NCBI GenBank assembly: GCA_026004015.1
Contig: BPIH01000001.1
Location: 334,398-398,397, forward strand
DNA from: Chloroflexota bacterium
GTDB lineage: Bacteria > Chloroflexota > Limnocylindria > Limnocylindrales > CSP1-4
Direction of reading: 5' to 3'
Length of the DNA stretch: 64,000 nucleotides
Shown: piece by piece, positions 18,016 to 26,112 of the stretch
Layout: each line of letters starts with the position of its first letter
Numbering within the stretch: the stretch's first letter is position 1
Position numbers and translations under genes: made by a program
Notes under the pieces: generated by a model
The model's database searches: none
What the model saw: the letters and a program-made list of their open reading frames with translations, nothing else
Told to the model about the DNA's origin: nothing

Positions 18016-18516
18016 ATGACCTCGACGCCGACTCGCGCCGTCCTCGCCCTCCGGCAGGCCGGGGTGCCCTTCACCCTCCACGAGGTCGAGACGCCCATCG
18101 CCCCGGGCGACGCGCGGTCGCGGGATGCCGGCTCGTACGGCGAGGCCGTGGCCCGGGTCCTCGGCGTCGACCCGGCCCGGATGTTCAAGACCCTCGTCGT
18201 CGCCGTCGACGGCCGGCTCGTCTGCGCCCTCGTCCCCGTGGCGGCGAGCCTCGATCTCCGGGCCCTCGCTTCCGCCTGCGGGGGGCGTCGGGCGAGCCTC
18301 GCCGATCCGGTCGAGGCGGAGCGGGCGACGGGGTACGTCGTGGGCGGCATCAGTCCCTTCGGCCAGCGGCGTCGCCTCCCGGTCGTCGCCGACCGGAGCC
18401 TCCTCGACGGCCCGACGGTCCTCGTGAACGGCGGCCGTCGGGGCCTCCAGGTCGCCCTCGCGCCGGCCGACCTCGTCGCCCTGACCGGGGCCACCCTCGC
18501 CGGCATCGCCCGATAA
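18016..18516 (+). CDS. YbaK/ProX-type aminoacyl-tRNA deacylase
   Basis: A 166-residue trans-editing deacylase, most like YbaK, which hydrolyses Cys-tRNA(Pro). Marks are VPFTLHEVETPI, RMFKTLVVAVDGRLVCALVP with the catalytic-site lysine, and GYVVGGISPFGQRRRLPVV, the characteristic GGxSPxG loop. Start ATG 18016 has TACCCT (18002-18007) exactly eight nt upstream and no Shine-Dalgarno, matching the hydrolase at 13216. A 7-bp hairpin lies just after the stop. Confidence 0.92.
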   Translation: MTSTPTRAVLALRQAGVPFTLHEVETPIAPGDARSRDAGSYGEAVARVLGVDPARMFKTLVVAVDGRLVCALVPVAASLDLRALASACGGRRASLADPVEAERATGYVVGGISPFGQRRRLPVVADRSLLDGPTVLVNGGRRGLQVALAPADLVALTGATLAGIAR

Positions 18517-18538
18517 GGGTCCGTCGGGACGGCTGCGG

Positions 18539-18558
18539 AGGCGCCTGCAGGGGCGCCT
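18539..18558 (+). terminator. Hairpin after YbaK gene
   Basis: AGGCGCC (18539-18545), loop TGCAGG, GGCGCCT (18552-18558), 22 bp after the stop codon and between convergent genes. No T-tract; termination is likely but not certain. Confidence 0.45.
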
Positions 18559-18611
18559 GTGGTTCCCGCCGCGGGTTGGTCGGCTCGAGGCGGGCCGCTG
18601 GCGCCGACGCG

Positions 18612-18668
18612 ACGGTTGGCCGCCGCCAACGGTTCGGCCGCTGCCCACGGTTCGGCCGCCGCCGACGG
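18612..18668. repeat. 17-18-bp tandem repeat, three copies
   Basis: Three near copies of ACGGTTCGGCCGCYGCCN at 18612-18628, 18629-18646 and 18647-18664, between the convergent YbaK and map genes. No coding role is visible. Confidence 0.7.
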
Positions 18669-18674
18669 CCGGAC

Positions 18675-19445
18675 TCAGACCGTCGTCAGGATCCCGGCTT
18701 CGCCGTCGGTGACGACGATGGTGTGCTCGAAGTGGGCGGCCAACGAGCCGTCGCGGGTGGCGATGGTCCAGCCGTCGTCGCGGAGGTAGACGTCCGCTCC
18801 GCCCATGGTCAGCATCGGCTCGATGGCGAGACAGATCCCCGGGACGAGCTCGAGGCCGCGGGCCCGGGTTCGGTAGTTCGGCACGTCGGGCGGCTCGTGC
18901 ATCCGGGTCCCGATCCCGTGGCCGACGCACTCGCGGACGATCCCGTAGCCGCCGGCCCGGGCGACGTCCTCGACGGCGCCCGAGATGTCGCCGATCCGGG
19001 CCCCGGGAACGGCGGCCAGGATCCCGGCCATGAGGGCGAGGCGGGTCGTCTCGATGAACGCCGCCACCGCGGCCGGCGGCTCGCCGACGAAGAAGGTCCG
19101 GGCGGCGTCGGCGTGGTAGCCGTTCACCTCGGCGCCCGCGTCGATGGAGACGAGCATCCCCTCCCGGATGACCCGGGCGTCGGGGAGGCCGTGGACGACC
19201 TCGTCGTCGATGGAGACGCAGATCGAGCCCGGGAACGGCGGCTGGTCGCGGTCCAGGCGGTAGCCCTTGAACGACGGACGGCCCCCTCGGCGTCGGATGT
19301 GGGCCTCGGCGAGGGCGTCGAGCTCGCGGGCGCTCACGCCGGGACGAAGGGCCTCCTCGACGAGGGCGAGGACCTCGGCCACGATCCGCCCCGCCCGGCG
19401 CATCTCGGCGATCTCGCGGGCCGACTTGCGGGTCACGGTGCGCAT
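18675..19445 (-). CDS. map: Methionine aminopeptidase, type I
   Basis: Removes the initiator methionine from nascent proteins in the cytoplasm. All five metal ligands of the pita-bread fold are visible: D102 (SIDAGAE), D113 (HADAARTFFVG), H176 (GHGIGTRMHEPP), E209 (LAIEPMLTMGG) and E240 (HFEHTIVV). H85 in VVHGLPD is the substrate-side His. At 256 residues it has normal type I length and lacks the zinc-finger extension. Start ATG 19445 begins MRTVTRKSAREIAEMRRAG, as usual for the family. It stands apart from the ribosomal-protein operon where map is often found. Confidence 0.96.
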   Translation of the reverse strand: MRTVTRKSAREIAEMRRAGRIVAEVLALVEEALRPGVSARELDALAEAHIRRRGGRPSFKGYRLDRDQPPFPGSICVSIDDEVVHGLPDARVIREGMLVSIDAGAEVNGYHADAARTFFVGEPPAAVAAFIETTRLALMAGILAAVPGARIGDISGAVEDVARAGGYGIVRECVGHGIGTRMHEPPDVPNYRTRARGLELVPGICLAIEPMLTMGGADVYLRDDGWTIATRDGSLAAHFEHTIVVTDGEAGILTTV

Positions 19446-19470
19446 CGGTCGCCGCTCGAAGATCCGGGCG

Positions 19471-20220
19471 TCAGTCGAGGCGGACGGCGGCCGACCCCGG
19501 CCGCAGGGGAGTCAGCTCGACCTGCGGCGCGATCTCCCGGGCGGCGCTGACGAAGGCGACGGCCGGGGCGGCGAGTCGACGATGGGCGAGGCGCCCGACG
19601 AGCCGCGGCCAGTACGTCCCCCAGTGGACCGGGATCGCCCGCCGCGGATGGAGGAGGGCGAGGGCCCTGGCGGCCCGGACCGGATCGAGGTGGCCGGGGC
19701 CAAGGGTCGGCCCCCAGCCCCAGACCGGGAGGAGGGCGAGGTCGAGGGGAGCGAGGGCGCGCATCCCCGGAAAGAGGTCCGTGTCGCCGGCGACGTAGAT
19801 CCGGCGCCGGCCGTCGTCGAGGAGGAAGCCGAGGGCGACGCTCCGGGGGCCGAGGGGCGGTCGAAAGCCCGAGTGGGCGGCCGGGGTGGCCGTGATCCGC
19901 CAGCCGTCGACCCGGTGGCTTCCGCCCGGCTCGAGCTCGACGACCGCCGGAGGTCGGTCGAGGAGGCGGCGCGTCCCGGGCGGACCGACCACGATGGGGT
20001 TGCCGTCGAGACGGGCGATGGACGGCCGGTCGCAGTGGTCGTGGTGGAGGTGGGAGACGAGGACGACGTCGACCCCGGCATGGTCGGTCGGCCGGAGGGG
20101 TGGCACCTGGCGCTCGAGGGGGCCGAGGCGGGGTCGGAGGAGGGGGTCGGTGAGGATGCGGAGGCCGCCGAGATCGAGGAGGACGGTCCCGTGGCCGAGA
20201 TAACGGAGCGTCGATGCCAT
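19471..20220 (-). CDS. UlaG-like metal-dependent hydrolase (MBL fold)
   Basis: A 249-residue metallo-beta-lactamase-fold protein of the UlaG/NAPE-PLD group. Signature VVLVSHLHHDHCDRPSI gives HxHxDH near residue 55. YVAGDTDLFPGMR supplies the bridging Asp, and AIPVHWGTYWP the final His. Such enzymes hydrolyse phosphodiester or lactone bonds; the substrate is not predictable. ATG 20220 has CACAAT (20233-20228) seven nt upstream, a leaderless arrangement. In the given sequence the frame is continuous with the upstream DsbA-like gene, but the promoter and a likely indel there argue for separate proteins. map follows on the opposite side of a 25-bp gap, same strand. Confidence 0.86.
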   Translation of the reverse strand: MASTLRYLGHGTVLLDLGGLRILTDPLLRPRLGPLERQVPPLRPTDHAGVDVVLVSHLHHDHCDRPSIARLDGNPIVVGPPGTRRLLDRPPAVVELEPGGSHRVDGWRITATPAAHSGFRPPLGPRSVALGFLLDDGRRRIYVAGDTDLFPGMRALAPLDLALLPVWGWGPTLGPGHLDPVRAARALALLHPRRAIPVHWGTYWPRLVGRLAHRRLAAPAVAFVSAAREIAPQVELTPLRPGSAAVRLD

Positions 20221-20300
20221 GGGCGGCATTGTGCCGGAGAGACGGCGATGACGACGCGGCGCCAGGAGCTCGCCGCCCGAACCCGGTCTCGGTCGTCGGG

Positions 20301-21105
20301 TCAGGGCGTCGGGGGTGGCGGTCGGCGAGCTGCCGTTCGGGGTCGGCGACCCGCCGCTCGGGGCCGGCGACCCGCCGCTCGGGGCCGGCGATGCGCCACC
20401 CGGGGCCGGTCGGGCGAGCCGCTCCACCGTGGCACCGATGACGTCGAAACCGACCAGACCCCGGAGGAGCTCGCTCCCGCCCGGGCCGACGAGGCGGAGG
20501 GTCGGTGTCGAGTCGATCCCGAGCCGACGGCCTTCGGCGGTCTCGGCGGCGACGGCGGCCGCGACCGCGGGTTCGTCGAGGCAGGCGGCGAAGGTCGGAC
20601 CGTCGAGGCCGGCGAACCCGGCGAGGGAGAGGAGGACCTCCCGCCGGAAGGCACCCTGGTTCTCCCCCTGTTGGGAGGCGAAGAGGAGGTCGTGGTACCG
20701 CCAGAAGGCGTCCTGGCGGGCGGCGCAGCGGGCGGCGACGGCGGCATCGAGACTCTCCTGGCCGAGGAAGGCGAAGTCCCGGAAGGTGATCCGGGCACGG
20801 CCGGTGGCGGCGTAGGTCCGCACGAGGTCCGGTTCGATGCCGTGGCTGAGGAGGCGGCAGAAGGGGCACTGGAAGTCGGCCCAGATCTCGATCTCGAGGG
20901 GGGCGTCGGGTCGGCCGATGGAGGCGCCGTCAACGAAGGCCGGGCTCGGACTCGGCGACGGAGGCAGCGTCGGGGATGGCGTCGCCGTCGGCGGTGGGCC
21001 CGTTCGGAGGGGGGCCAGGAGGCCGCCGGCGGCGAGACCGACCAGGACGACGAGGCCGCCGGCCAGAGCGGCGGCGAGGTGGGAGGCCGATGGTCGGAGG
21101 GTCAC
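20301..21105 (-). CDS. DsbA-family thioredoxin-fold protein, exported
   Basis: An exported disulfide-exchange protein of the DsbA/BdbD type. A single N-terminal hydrophobic segment (LAAALAGGLVVLVGLAAGG) is followed by a Pro/Thr/Ser linker. The thioredoxin fold has the active site WADFQCPFCRLLSHGIEPDL (CPFC), then RITFRDFAFLGQESLDAAVA, and the cis-Pro region GIDSTPTLRLVG. The tail contains a Gly-Ser-Pro-Ala repeat encoded by two to three 21-bp repeats. Start GTG 21105 has CACACT (21117-21112) six nt upstream. Removing one C from a run near 20310 gives the ending TATPTP and TGA at 20301. Otherwise the frame fuses with the UlaG-like gene. Confidence 0.85.
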
Positions 21106-21215
21106 CGCCACAGTGTGGCACGCCCGGCGGCCGGGTGCGGCGTCGAGCCGCGGGATCCCCGTTCGGGGGGTGGTCGCCGGCGAGGGATCCCCCGAAAGGG
21201 TGGTAGATTGCTGGC

Positions 21216-21786
21216 ATGCCCACCAACCCATCCCCGCCGGCCAGCCTGCCCTTCACCGGCGATCCGGATGCCGACCGGCTCCTGGCGAACGACCCCCTCG
21301 CCCTCCTCGTCGGCTTCGTTCTCGATCAGCAGGTCACGATCCAGACGGCCTTCCGGGCGCCTCTCGAGCTCGGCCGACGGCTCGGCCGGTTCGACGCGGC
21401 GACCATCGCCGGCCTCGACGAGGCCGCCCTCGTGGCGGCCTTCTCGGCCCGACCGGCGCTCCACCGGTTCCCGGCCGTCATGGCCCGCCGAGTCGGCGAG
21501 CTGGCGCGGGTCGTCGTCGAGCGGTACGGCGGCGACGCCGGCCGCATCTGGACGACCGCGCCCCGACGCCGCCGAGCTCGAGCGGCGGCTCCGGGACCTG
21601 CCCGGGATCGGCCCGACGAAGGCGAAGGCGCTCCTCGCCGTCCTCGTCAAGCGACTCGGCGTCCGACCGCCTGGCTGGGAGGCGGTACTGCCGTCGTACC
21701 CGACCCTCGGCGACGTCGACACGCCCGAGGCCCTCGCGGCCTACCAGGCGGGCAAGCGGGCCGCTCGGGCCGCCGGCCGCCGCTAG
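21216..21786 (+). CDS. HhH-GPD family DNA glycosylase-like protein (one-base frame change)
   Basis: A DNA-repair-like protein of about 189 residues. N-terminal DPLALLVGFVLDQQVTIQTA and C-terminal LRDLPGIGPTKAKALLAVLV form a helix-hairpin-helix glycosylase core, matching a family of uncharacterised HhH-GPD proteins with the conserved VLDQQV start. The usual catalytic Asp of AlkA/Nth is not evident, so activity is uncertain. The frame changes near 21558; deleting one C in CCCC restores TTAPDAAELERRLRDLPG. Start ATG 21216 follows TAGATT (21204-21209) by six nt, without Shine-Dalgarno. Divergent from the DsbA-like gene (110 bp). Confidence 0.85.
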
Positions 21787-21797
21787 TCGCCGATCCG

Positions 21798-22415
21798 GTG
21801 GCCGCCCGCGCTCCACGCCCGTCGAAGGAGGGGAACGGACGGCCCCGCCGCTTTGTCCTGCCGGCGGAGGAGGACATCCGGACCACCGAGGCCATCGAGG
21901 GCTTCGTCGTCGGCCACAGGCGGCGTCGCGGTCCGGGTCCGGCCGTCCTCGCTCTCCGGGGTCGGGGATCGGCCCTCGTTCGGCCGGATCCCTTGGCGGC
22001 CCTGGCGCCGAGGCTCGAGTGGCGGGCCGCCCTCGAAGCCGAGGACGTTCGTCACGTCCGCTACCGACGACCGGTGACGGTGGCCGTCCTCGAGCTCCGA
22101 CGGCGGGAGGCGAACGGCGGCGCCGGGATCGACGGGGCGGCCATCCTCCGCTTCGCCGACCTCCTCCGCCGGGAGACCCGGGCCACGGACCGGATCACCC
22201 GCCTCGGGTCGGTGCGCTTCGGCGTCCTCCTGCCCGAGACGAGCGAACTCCAGGCGGCCCACCTCGTCGAGCGCCTTCGTGCCCGGGTCGGGGGTGAGGG
22301 GGCCGGGCTGGCCACGGTCGTCGTCCGGGCCGGGTGGGCGAGCCCGCGCCGCGGAGAGGGGCTCGTCGAGGCCGTGGCGCGGGCCGCGGAGCGGCTCGCG
22401 ACCGAGGGGGACTGA
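21798..22415 (+). CDS. Degenerate GGDEF-domain protein
   Basis: A 205-residue protein starting at GTG 21798, 11 bp after the HhH-GPD stop and in operon with it. The C-terminal 120 residues resemble a GGDEF domain: RRPVTVAVLELRRREANG, FADLLRRETRATDRITRLGS, then VRFGVLLPETSELQAAHLVE. The GG[DE]EF active-site loop is replaced by GSVRF, so cyclic-di-GMP synthesis is not expected. It may be a structural or GTP/c-di-GMP-binding remnant. The N-terminal part (FVLPAEEDIRTTEAIEGFVV) is not recognised. Confidence 0.7.
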   Translation: MAARAPRPSKEGNGRPRRFVLPAEEDIRTTEAIEGFVVGHRRRRGPGPAVLALRGRGSALVRPDPLAALAPRLEWRAALEAEDVRHVRYRRPVTVAVLELRRREANGGAGIDGAAILRFADLLRRETRATDRITRLGSVRFGVLLPETSELQAAHLVERLRARVGGEGAGLATVVVRAGWASPRRGEGLVEAVARAAERLATEGD

Positions 22416-22470
22416 CGGCCGCTCGGCCGCTCCGCCGCTCCGGCAGCTCCCCGCGCTCCTGTGGGCAATC

Positions 22471-22499
22471 TTGACACGCTACGACTAAAGCTATATGAT
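22471..22499 (+). promoter_or_regulatory. Consensus sigma-70-type promoter for the DoxX gene
   Basis: TTGACA at 22471-22476, a 17-bp spacer, and TATGAT at 22494-22499. This is near-perfect and sits in an unusually AT-rich stretch. It predicts a leader of about 55 nt carrying AAGGAGGTGA just before ATG 22560. Confidence 0.9.
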
Positions 22500-22559
22500 A
22501 CGTGGCGCAACGCACCCGGCAGTCGCCGGAGACCGAGTTCAGGAAGGAGGTGAGGAACG

Positions 22560-23204
22560 ATGACCGTCGAGATCATCGCCATTCCGCGGATCGTTGCAGG
22601 CATCCTCCTCGCCGGGCACGGCCTCCAGAAGCTCGCCGGTTGGTTCGGCGGGGCTGGGATCAACGGCACGGCCGGCTTCCTCGAGCAGCTCGGCTTTCGG
22701 CCCGGGCGCGGTTGGGCGTATGCCGTCGGGCTGGCTGAGACCCTCGGCGGGGCGAGCCTCGCCCTCGGCTTCCTGACGCCGATCGGGGCCGTCCTCGTCC
22801 TCGGCGTCCTGACGACGGCCATGCTCGTCGTCCACGCCTCGAAGGGTCTCTGGAACCACAACGGCGGGATCGAGTACCCGTTCGTCCTCGGCACGATCGC
22901 CCTGACGACGGCGATCGCCGGGCCGGGCCGCTTCTCCGTCGACGCGGCCCTCGGCCTCGACCTGCCGGTCTGGGTAGGCTGGCTCGCCGCCGGCATCGTC
23001 TTCCTCGGGATCGCGCTGGCCCTCGCCACCCGATCCCGAACGATCACCGCCGGCCGGGCGACGACGGCTGGCCCGACCGTGATGGGTGGCCGGTCCGAGC
23101 CCGTTGAGGGGGGTGCCCGGGCGGCATTCACCGCCCTCCGGGCCCCGGGTGGCGTCGGCTGGGCGCTCCTCGTCGAGGAGCGGATGCTGCGGATCCGCCG
23201 CTGA
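22560..23204 (+). CDS. DoxX family membrane protein
   Basis: A 214-residue inner-membrane protein of the DoxX/TQO small-subunit family: PRIVAGILLAGHGLQKLAGW, GLAETLGGASLALGFLTPIG, VLTTAMLVVHASKGLWNHNG, EYPFVLGTIALTTAIAGPGR. Four helices and the conserved HG and GxxE-type positions are visible. Members are linked to thiol and oxidative-stress handling. The C-terminal 50 residues are hydrophilic. It has the strongest promoter in the window plus a near-perfect AAGGAGGTGA Shine-Dalgarno, so high expression is likely. Confidence 0.92.
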   Translation: MTVEIIAIPRIVAGILLAGHGLQKLAGWFGGAGINGTAGFLEQLGFRPGRGWAYAVGLAETLGGASLALGFLTPIGAVLVLGVLTTAMLVVHASKGLWNHNGGIEYPFVLGTIALTTAIAGPGRFSVDAALGLDLPVWVGWLAAGIVFLGIALALATRSRTITAGRATTAGPTVMGGRSEPVEGGARAAFTALRAPGGVGWALLVEERMLRIRR

Positions 23205-23448
23205 TCGGCACCGGCCGAGGCACCCGACCGCGGAGGAGCCCGCGGCGACTCGTCGATACGTCCTTGGCGGCCCGGCCCACGTCGGACATCGATGCCGCCG
23301 CAGATGCACGGCTGAGATGAACGAACGGACCGCTGACCGTCGAAGCACGGTCGTCGGGCCGGGCCGATGGGGCCGGCTCGTCCGTCCCGGGTCGGGATCT
23401 GGACAGCCGGCGTAGGATTCTTCTTCGGCGATCAAGGAGGTGAGAACG

Positions 23449-23910
23449 ATGGCACGATGGCCCCGTGCCGGCGTGACGGCGCTCGTGCCCTTCCGGACGG
23501 TCGTCGACCGGTTCCTCTCCCGGGCGGCCCGTCCGCCGGTCGATCTTCGAGATGACGCCGATGCGTACGTCCTCGTCGCTGACCTGCCCGGCTTCGAGCC
23601 GGGTGAGGTGGAGGTCACCGTCTCGGGTCGGGACGTCGAGCTCCGAGCCCGCGCGACCCGCAGCGAGGAACAGCGGGCGGGCGGCTACCTGCGGCGCGAG
23701 CGCTGGTCGGGCATCGTCGCCCGACGCCTGACCTTGCCCGGGCCGGTCGATCCGGCGGCGGCGAAGGCGGAGATGCGGTCCGGTCGGCTCCTCGTTCGCC
23801 TGCCGAAGGTGGCGCCCGAGCCGATCCGGCGGATCCCGATCCGAGTCGGCCCGTCCGGCGCGGCGGCTGGCGGCGCGACCGACTCCGACGAGACGAAGGA
23901 GGCGGCCTGA
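23449..23910 (+). CDS. Hsp20/alpha-crystallin small heat-shock protein
   Basis: A 153-residue ATP-independent holdase chaperone. The alpha-crystallin domain runs from about residue 28: VDLRDDADAYVLVADLPGFE, VEVTVSGRDVELRARATRS, YLRRERWSGIVARRLTLPGP, and AEMRSGRLLVRLPKV, the GxLxVxLPK-type ending of the family. Start ATG 23449 is preceded by AAGGAGGTGAGAACG. I see no CIRCE element upstream. Its TGA overlaps the ATG of the glycosyltransferase (TGATG), coupling the two. Confidence 0.93.
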   Translation: MARWPRAGVTALVPFRTVVDRFLSRAARPPVDLRDDADAYVLVADLPGFEPGEVEVTVSGRDVELRARATRSEEQRAGGYLRRERWSGIVARRLTLPGPVDPAAAKAEMRSGRLLVRLPKVAPEPIRRIPIRVGPSGAAAGGATDSDETKEAA

Positions 23911-25274
23911 TGGACGCGCCGCGTTCGAGGTCGGTCAGCGACGCTGCGCGGCTCGAGGACGGCACGCCCGAGGCCGTTCCCGAGGTCGTTGAGGCTGCCG
24001 GTCGAACCGACGGCCGGGACGGCCGAAACGGTCAGGCGTCCCTCGCCCCCGTCCCCATGGGGCGTGCCGTCCGGGAGGTGACGAGCGAAGCCGACCGCCG
24101 GCTCCGAATCGCCCTCATTGCGCCGCCCCTCGTGCCCGTCCCGCCACCGAGGTACGGGGGGACGGAACGGGTCGTCGCCGCCCTGGCGGCCGAGCTCGAG
24201 CGACGCGGCCACGAGGTGACGGTCTTCGCGGCCGGTGATTCGCGTCCGGCCGGACGTCTCGTCCCCGTCCTGCCGAGCTCGGTCTGGTCGACGGGTTACC
24301 GCGGCGACGTCGCCGCCCACTTCATCCGGACGGCGGCCATCGCCTGGAGCCGCGCCGAGGAGTTCGACATCCTCCACTCCCACATCGAGGCCCACGGCTT
24401 CCTCCTCGCCCGGCACGCGCCGCGTCCGGTCCTGACGACCCTCCACGGTCGGCTCGACGTGGCCGGGATTCCCGAGCTCCTCGAGGCGTTCCCGGAGATT
24501 CCCCTCGTCTCCATCAGCGATAGCCAGCGACGCTGGGCCCCCTGGGCGAACTGGGTCGCCACCGTCCACCACGGCCTTCCCCTCGACACGATCCCCTTCG
24601 AGGATCGGCCCGGCGGGGAGCTCCTCTTCGTCGGTCGGATCGCTCCTGAGAAGGGCGTCGCCGAGGTCATCGAGCTCGCTCGGCGGACGGGTCGGCGGGT
24701 TCTCATGGCGGCCAAGGCGTACGATTCGGCCGAGGTCGAGCTCTTCGAGCGCCTCGTCCGGCCCGCCATCGAGGCCGGTCTCGTCGCCTACGAGGGCGAG
24801 CTCGGTGAGGCGGCCCGGAACGAGCTCTATCGGGGGGCCCTGGCGACGCTCATGCTCGGGGCCTGGCCGGAGCCCTTCGGCCTCGTCGCCATCGAATCCC
24901 TCGCCGCCGGGACGCCGGTCATCGCCCGGCGGGCGGGTGCGCTGCCGGAGATCATCGAGCACGGCGTCGACGGCTTCCTCGTCGACGACGTCGAGGAGGC
25001 GACTCTCGCCGTTCGGCTCGTCGCCGGCCTCGACCGCTCGCGGATCCGGGCCCGCGCCCTCGAGCGCTTCTCGGTCGCCCGGATGACCGACGCCTACGAG
25101 GCCATCTACCGTCGACTCATCGCCGAGTGGGCGGCACGGCGGCAGGGCGAGCGGGCGATCGGGGAGCGGGTGCTTGGCGAGCGAGGGCCCCGCGGGGAGG
25201 TCCGACCGGGGCGGCCGGCCGCCGCTCCGGGCGTCGTTCCGGTCGGCCTCGCGGCCCCCAATCGGGTCGCCTGA
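23910..25274 (+). CDS. GT4-family glycosyltransferase
   Basis: A 454-residue GT-B retaining glycosyltransferase. After a 65-residue variable N-terminus it shows RIALIAPPLVPVPPPRYGGT (acceptor-side glycine loop), FDILHSHIEAHGF, ELLFVGRIAPEKGVAEVIEL and the donor-binding EPFGLVAIESLAAGTPVIA (EX7E). Acts on the cytoplasmic side of the membrane, transferring a sugar from an NDP donor; the product is not identifiable. ATG 23910 overlaps the Hsp20 stop by one base. A low-complexity C-terminal tail after residue 410 is probably disordered. Confidence 0.92.
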   Translation: MDAPRSRSVSDAARLEDGTPEAVPEVVEAAGRTDGRDGRNGQASLAPVPMGRAVREVTSEADRRLRIALIAPPLVPVPPPRYGGTERVVAALAAELERRGHEVTVFAAGDSRPAGRLVPVLPSSVWSTGYRGDVAAHFIRTAAIAWSRAEEFDILHSHIEAHGFLLARHAPRPVLTTLHGRLDVAGIPELLEAFPEIPLVSISDSQRRWAPWANWVATVHHGLPLDTIPFEDRPGGELLFVGRIAPEKGVAEVIELARRTGRRVLMAAKAYDSAEVELFERLVRPAIEAGLVAYEGELGEAARNELYRGALATLMLGAWPEPFGLVAIESLAAGTPVIARRAGALPEIIEHGVDGFLVDDVEEATLAVRLVAGLDRSRIRARALERFSVARMTDAYEAIYRRLIAEWAARRQGERAIGERVLGERGPRGEVRPGRPAAAPGVVPVGLAAPNRVA

Positions 25275-25407
25275 CCGGCCTGGCCCGGGCTGGATCGGCC
25301 GAGTGCGTCGAGGGGATTGTCAGCGTCTTCTCATGAAGGCCGCGACAATGGAGCGTCGATGAGCCACACGACCCCGAACCGACCGGCTCCGGCCACCCGA
25401 GGCGACG
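25275..25407 (+). promoter_or_regulatory. Upstream region of the two-component operon
   Basis: TTGTCA (near 25317) and GACAAT (near 25351) could be -35 and -10, but their spacing is about 21 bp, too long for a good promoter. An interrupted palindrome CTTCTCATGAAG lies between them. The response regulator may bind here, but no clear direct repeats are visible. Confidence 0.3.
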
Positions 25408-26112
25408 ATGCACCTCCTCCTCGTCGAGGATGACGTCCGACTCGGCCGCGTCCTCCGCCGGCTCCTCGAGGACGACCACCACCTCGTCGAGCTGGCGACG
25501 AACGGAGCCGCGGCCCTCGAGATCGTCGAATCGGGCCTCGGCCTCGACGCCATCGTCCTCGACGTCGTCCTGCCCGACATCTCCGGCCTCGAGGTGGCGC
25601 GGCGGATTCGGGCGGCCGGGAACGACGTGGCGATCCTCATGCTCACCGCCCGCGACACCGTCGGCGATCGCGTCGCCGGGCTCGACGCTGGCGCCGACGA
25701 CTACCTCGTCAAGCCCTTCGCCTACGAAGAGCTCGCGGCCCGGCTCCGGGCCCTCGCCCGCCGCCGCGACCGGATCCGGTCCCGGGACGAGACGCGCCTC
25801 GTCGTCGGTGACGTCGTCCTCGACGAGGCCCTCCGGCAGGTGACCGTCGCCGGGCACCCGGTCGACCTGAGCCCTCGGGAGTTCTCCCTCCTCGAGTGCT
25901 TCCTCCGCCATCCGGGCCAGACCCTCAGCCGCGATCAGCTCCTCGACTCGGCCTGGCCGTACGGGACGGCGATCACGCCGAACGCCGTCGACGCCTACGT
26001 GCACTACCTCCGATCGAAGCTCGGCCCGGCGGCCCGGCAGCTGGAGACGGTCCGGGGGGTCGGCTATCGGTTCGTCGATCGGCCGGCGGCCGGGCGGGAA
26101 GGCTCGCCGTGA
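25408..26112 (+). CDS. OmpR/PhoB-family response regulator
   Basis: A 234-residue two-component regulator. Receiver domain: acidic pocket VEDD (7-10), phospho-acceptor D52 (IVLDVVLPD), K102 in YLVKPF. The C-terminal winged helix contains LSPREFSLLECFLRHPGQTL, then NAVDAYVHYLRSKLG and VRGVGYRFV. Its stop overlaps the GTG of the kinase gene (GTGA), the usual pair arrangement. Targets are unknown; 11-bp direct repeats upstream of glgC would be a candidate site for a regulator of this class. Confidence 0.96.
   Translation: MHLLLVEDDVRLGRVLRRLLEDDHHLVELATNGAAALEIVESGLGLDAIVLDVVLPDISGLEVARRIRAAGNDVAILMLTARDTVGDRVAGLDAGADDYLVKPFAYEELAARLRALARRRDRIRSRDETRLVVGDVVLDEALRQVTVAGHPVDLSPREFSLLECFLRHPGQTLSRDQLLDSAWPYGTAITPNAVDAYVHYLRSKLGPAARQLETVRGVGYRFVDRPAAGREGSP

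Noticed and set aside
18612-18668. CRISPR-like repeat
   Set aside because: Three contiguous 17-18-bp copies only, no spacers.
19267-21786. 839-codon plus-strand frame across map, UlaG-like and DsbA-like genes
   Set aside because: Antisense shadow of three genes; only its last 75 codons are real, as the end of the HhH-GPD protein.
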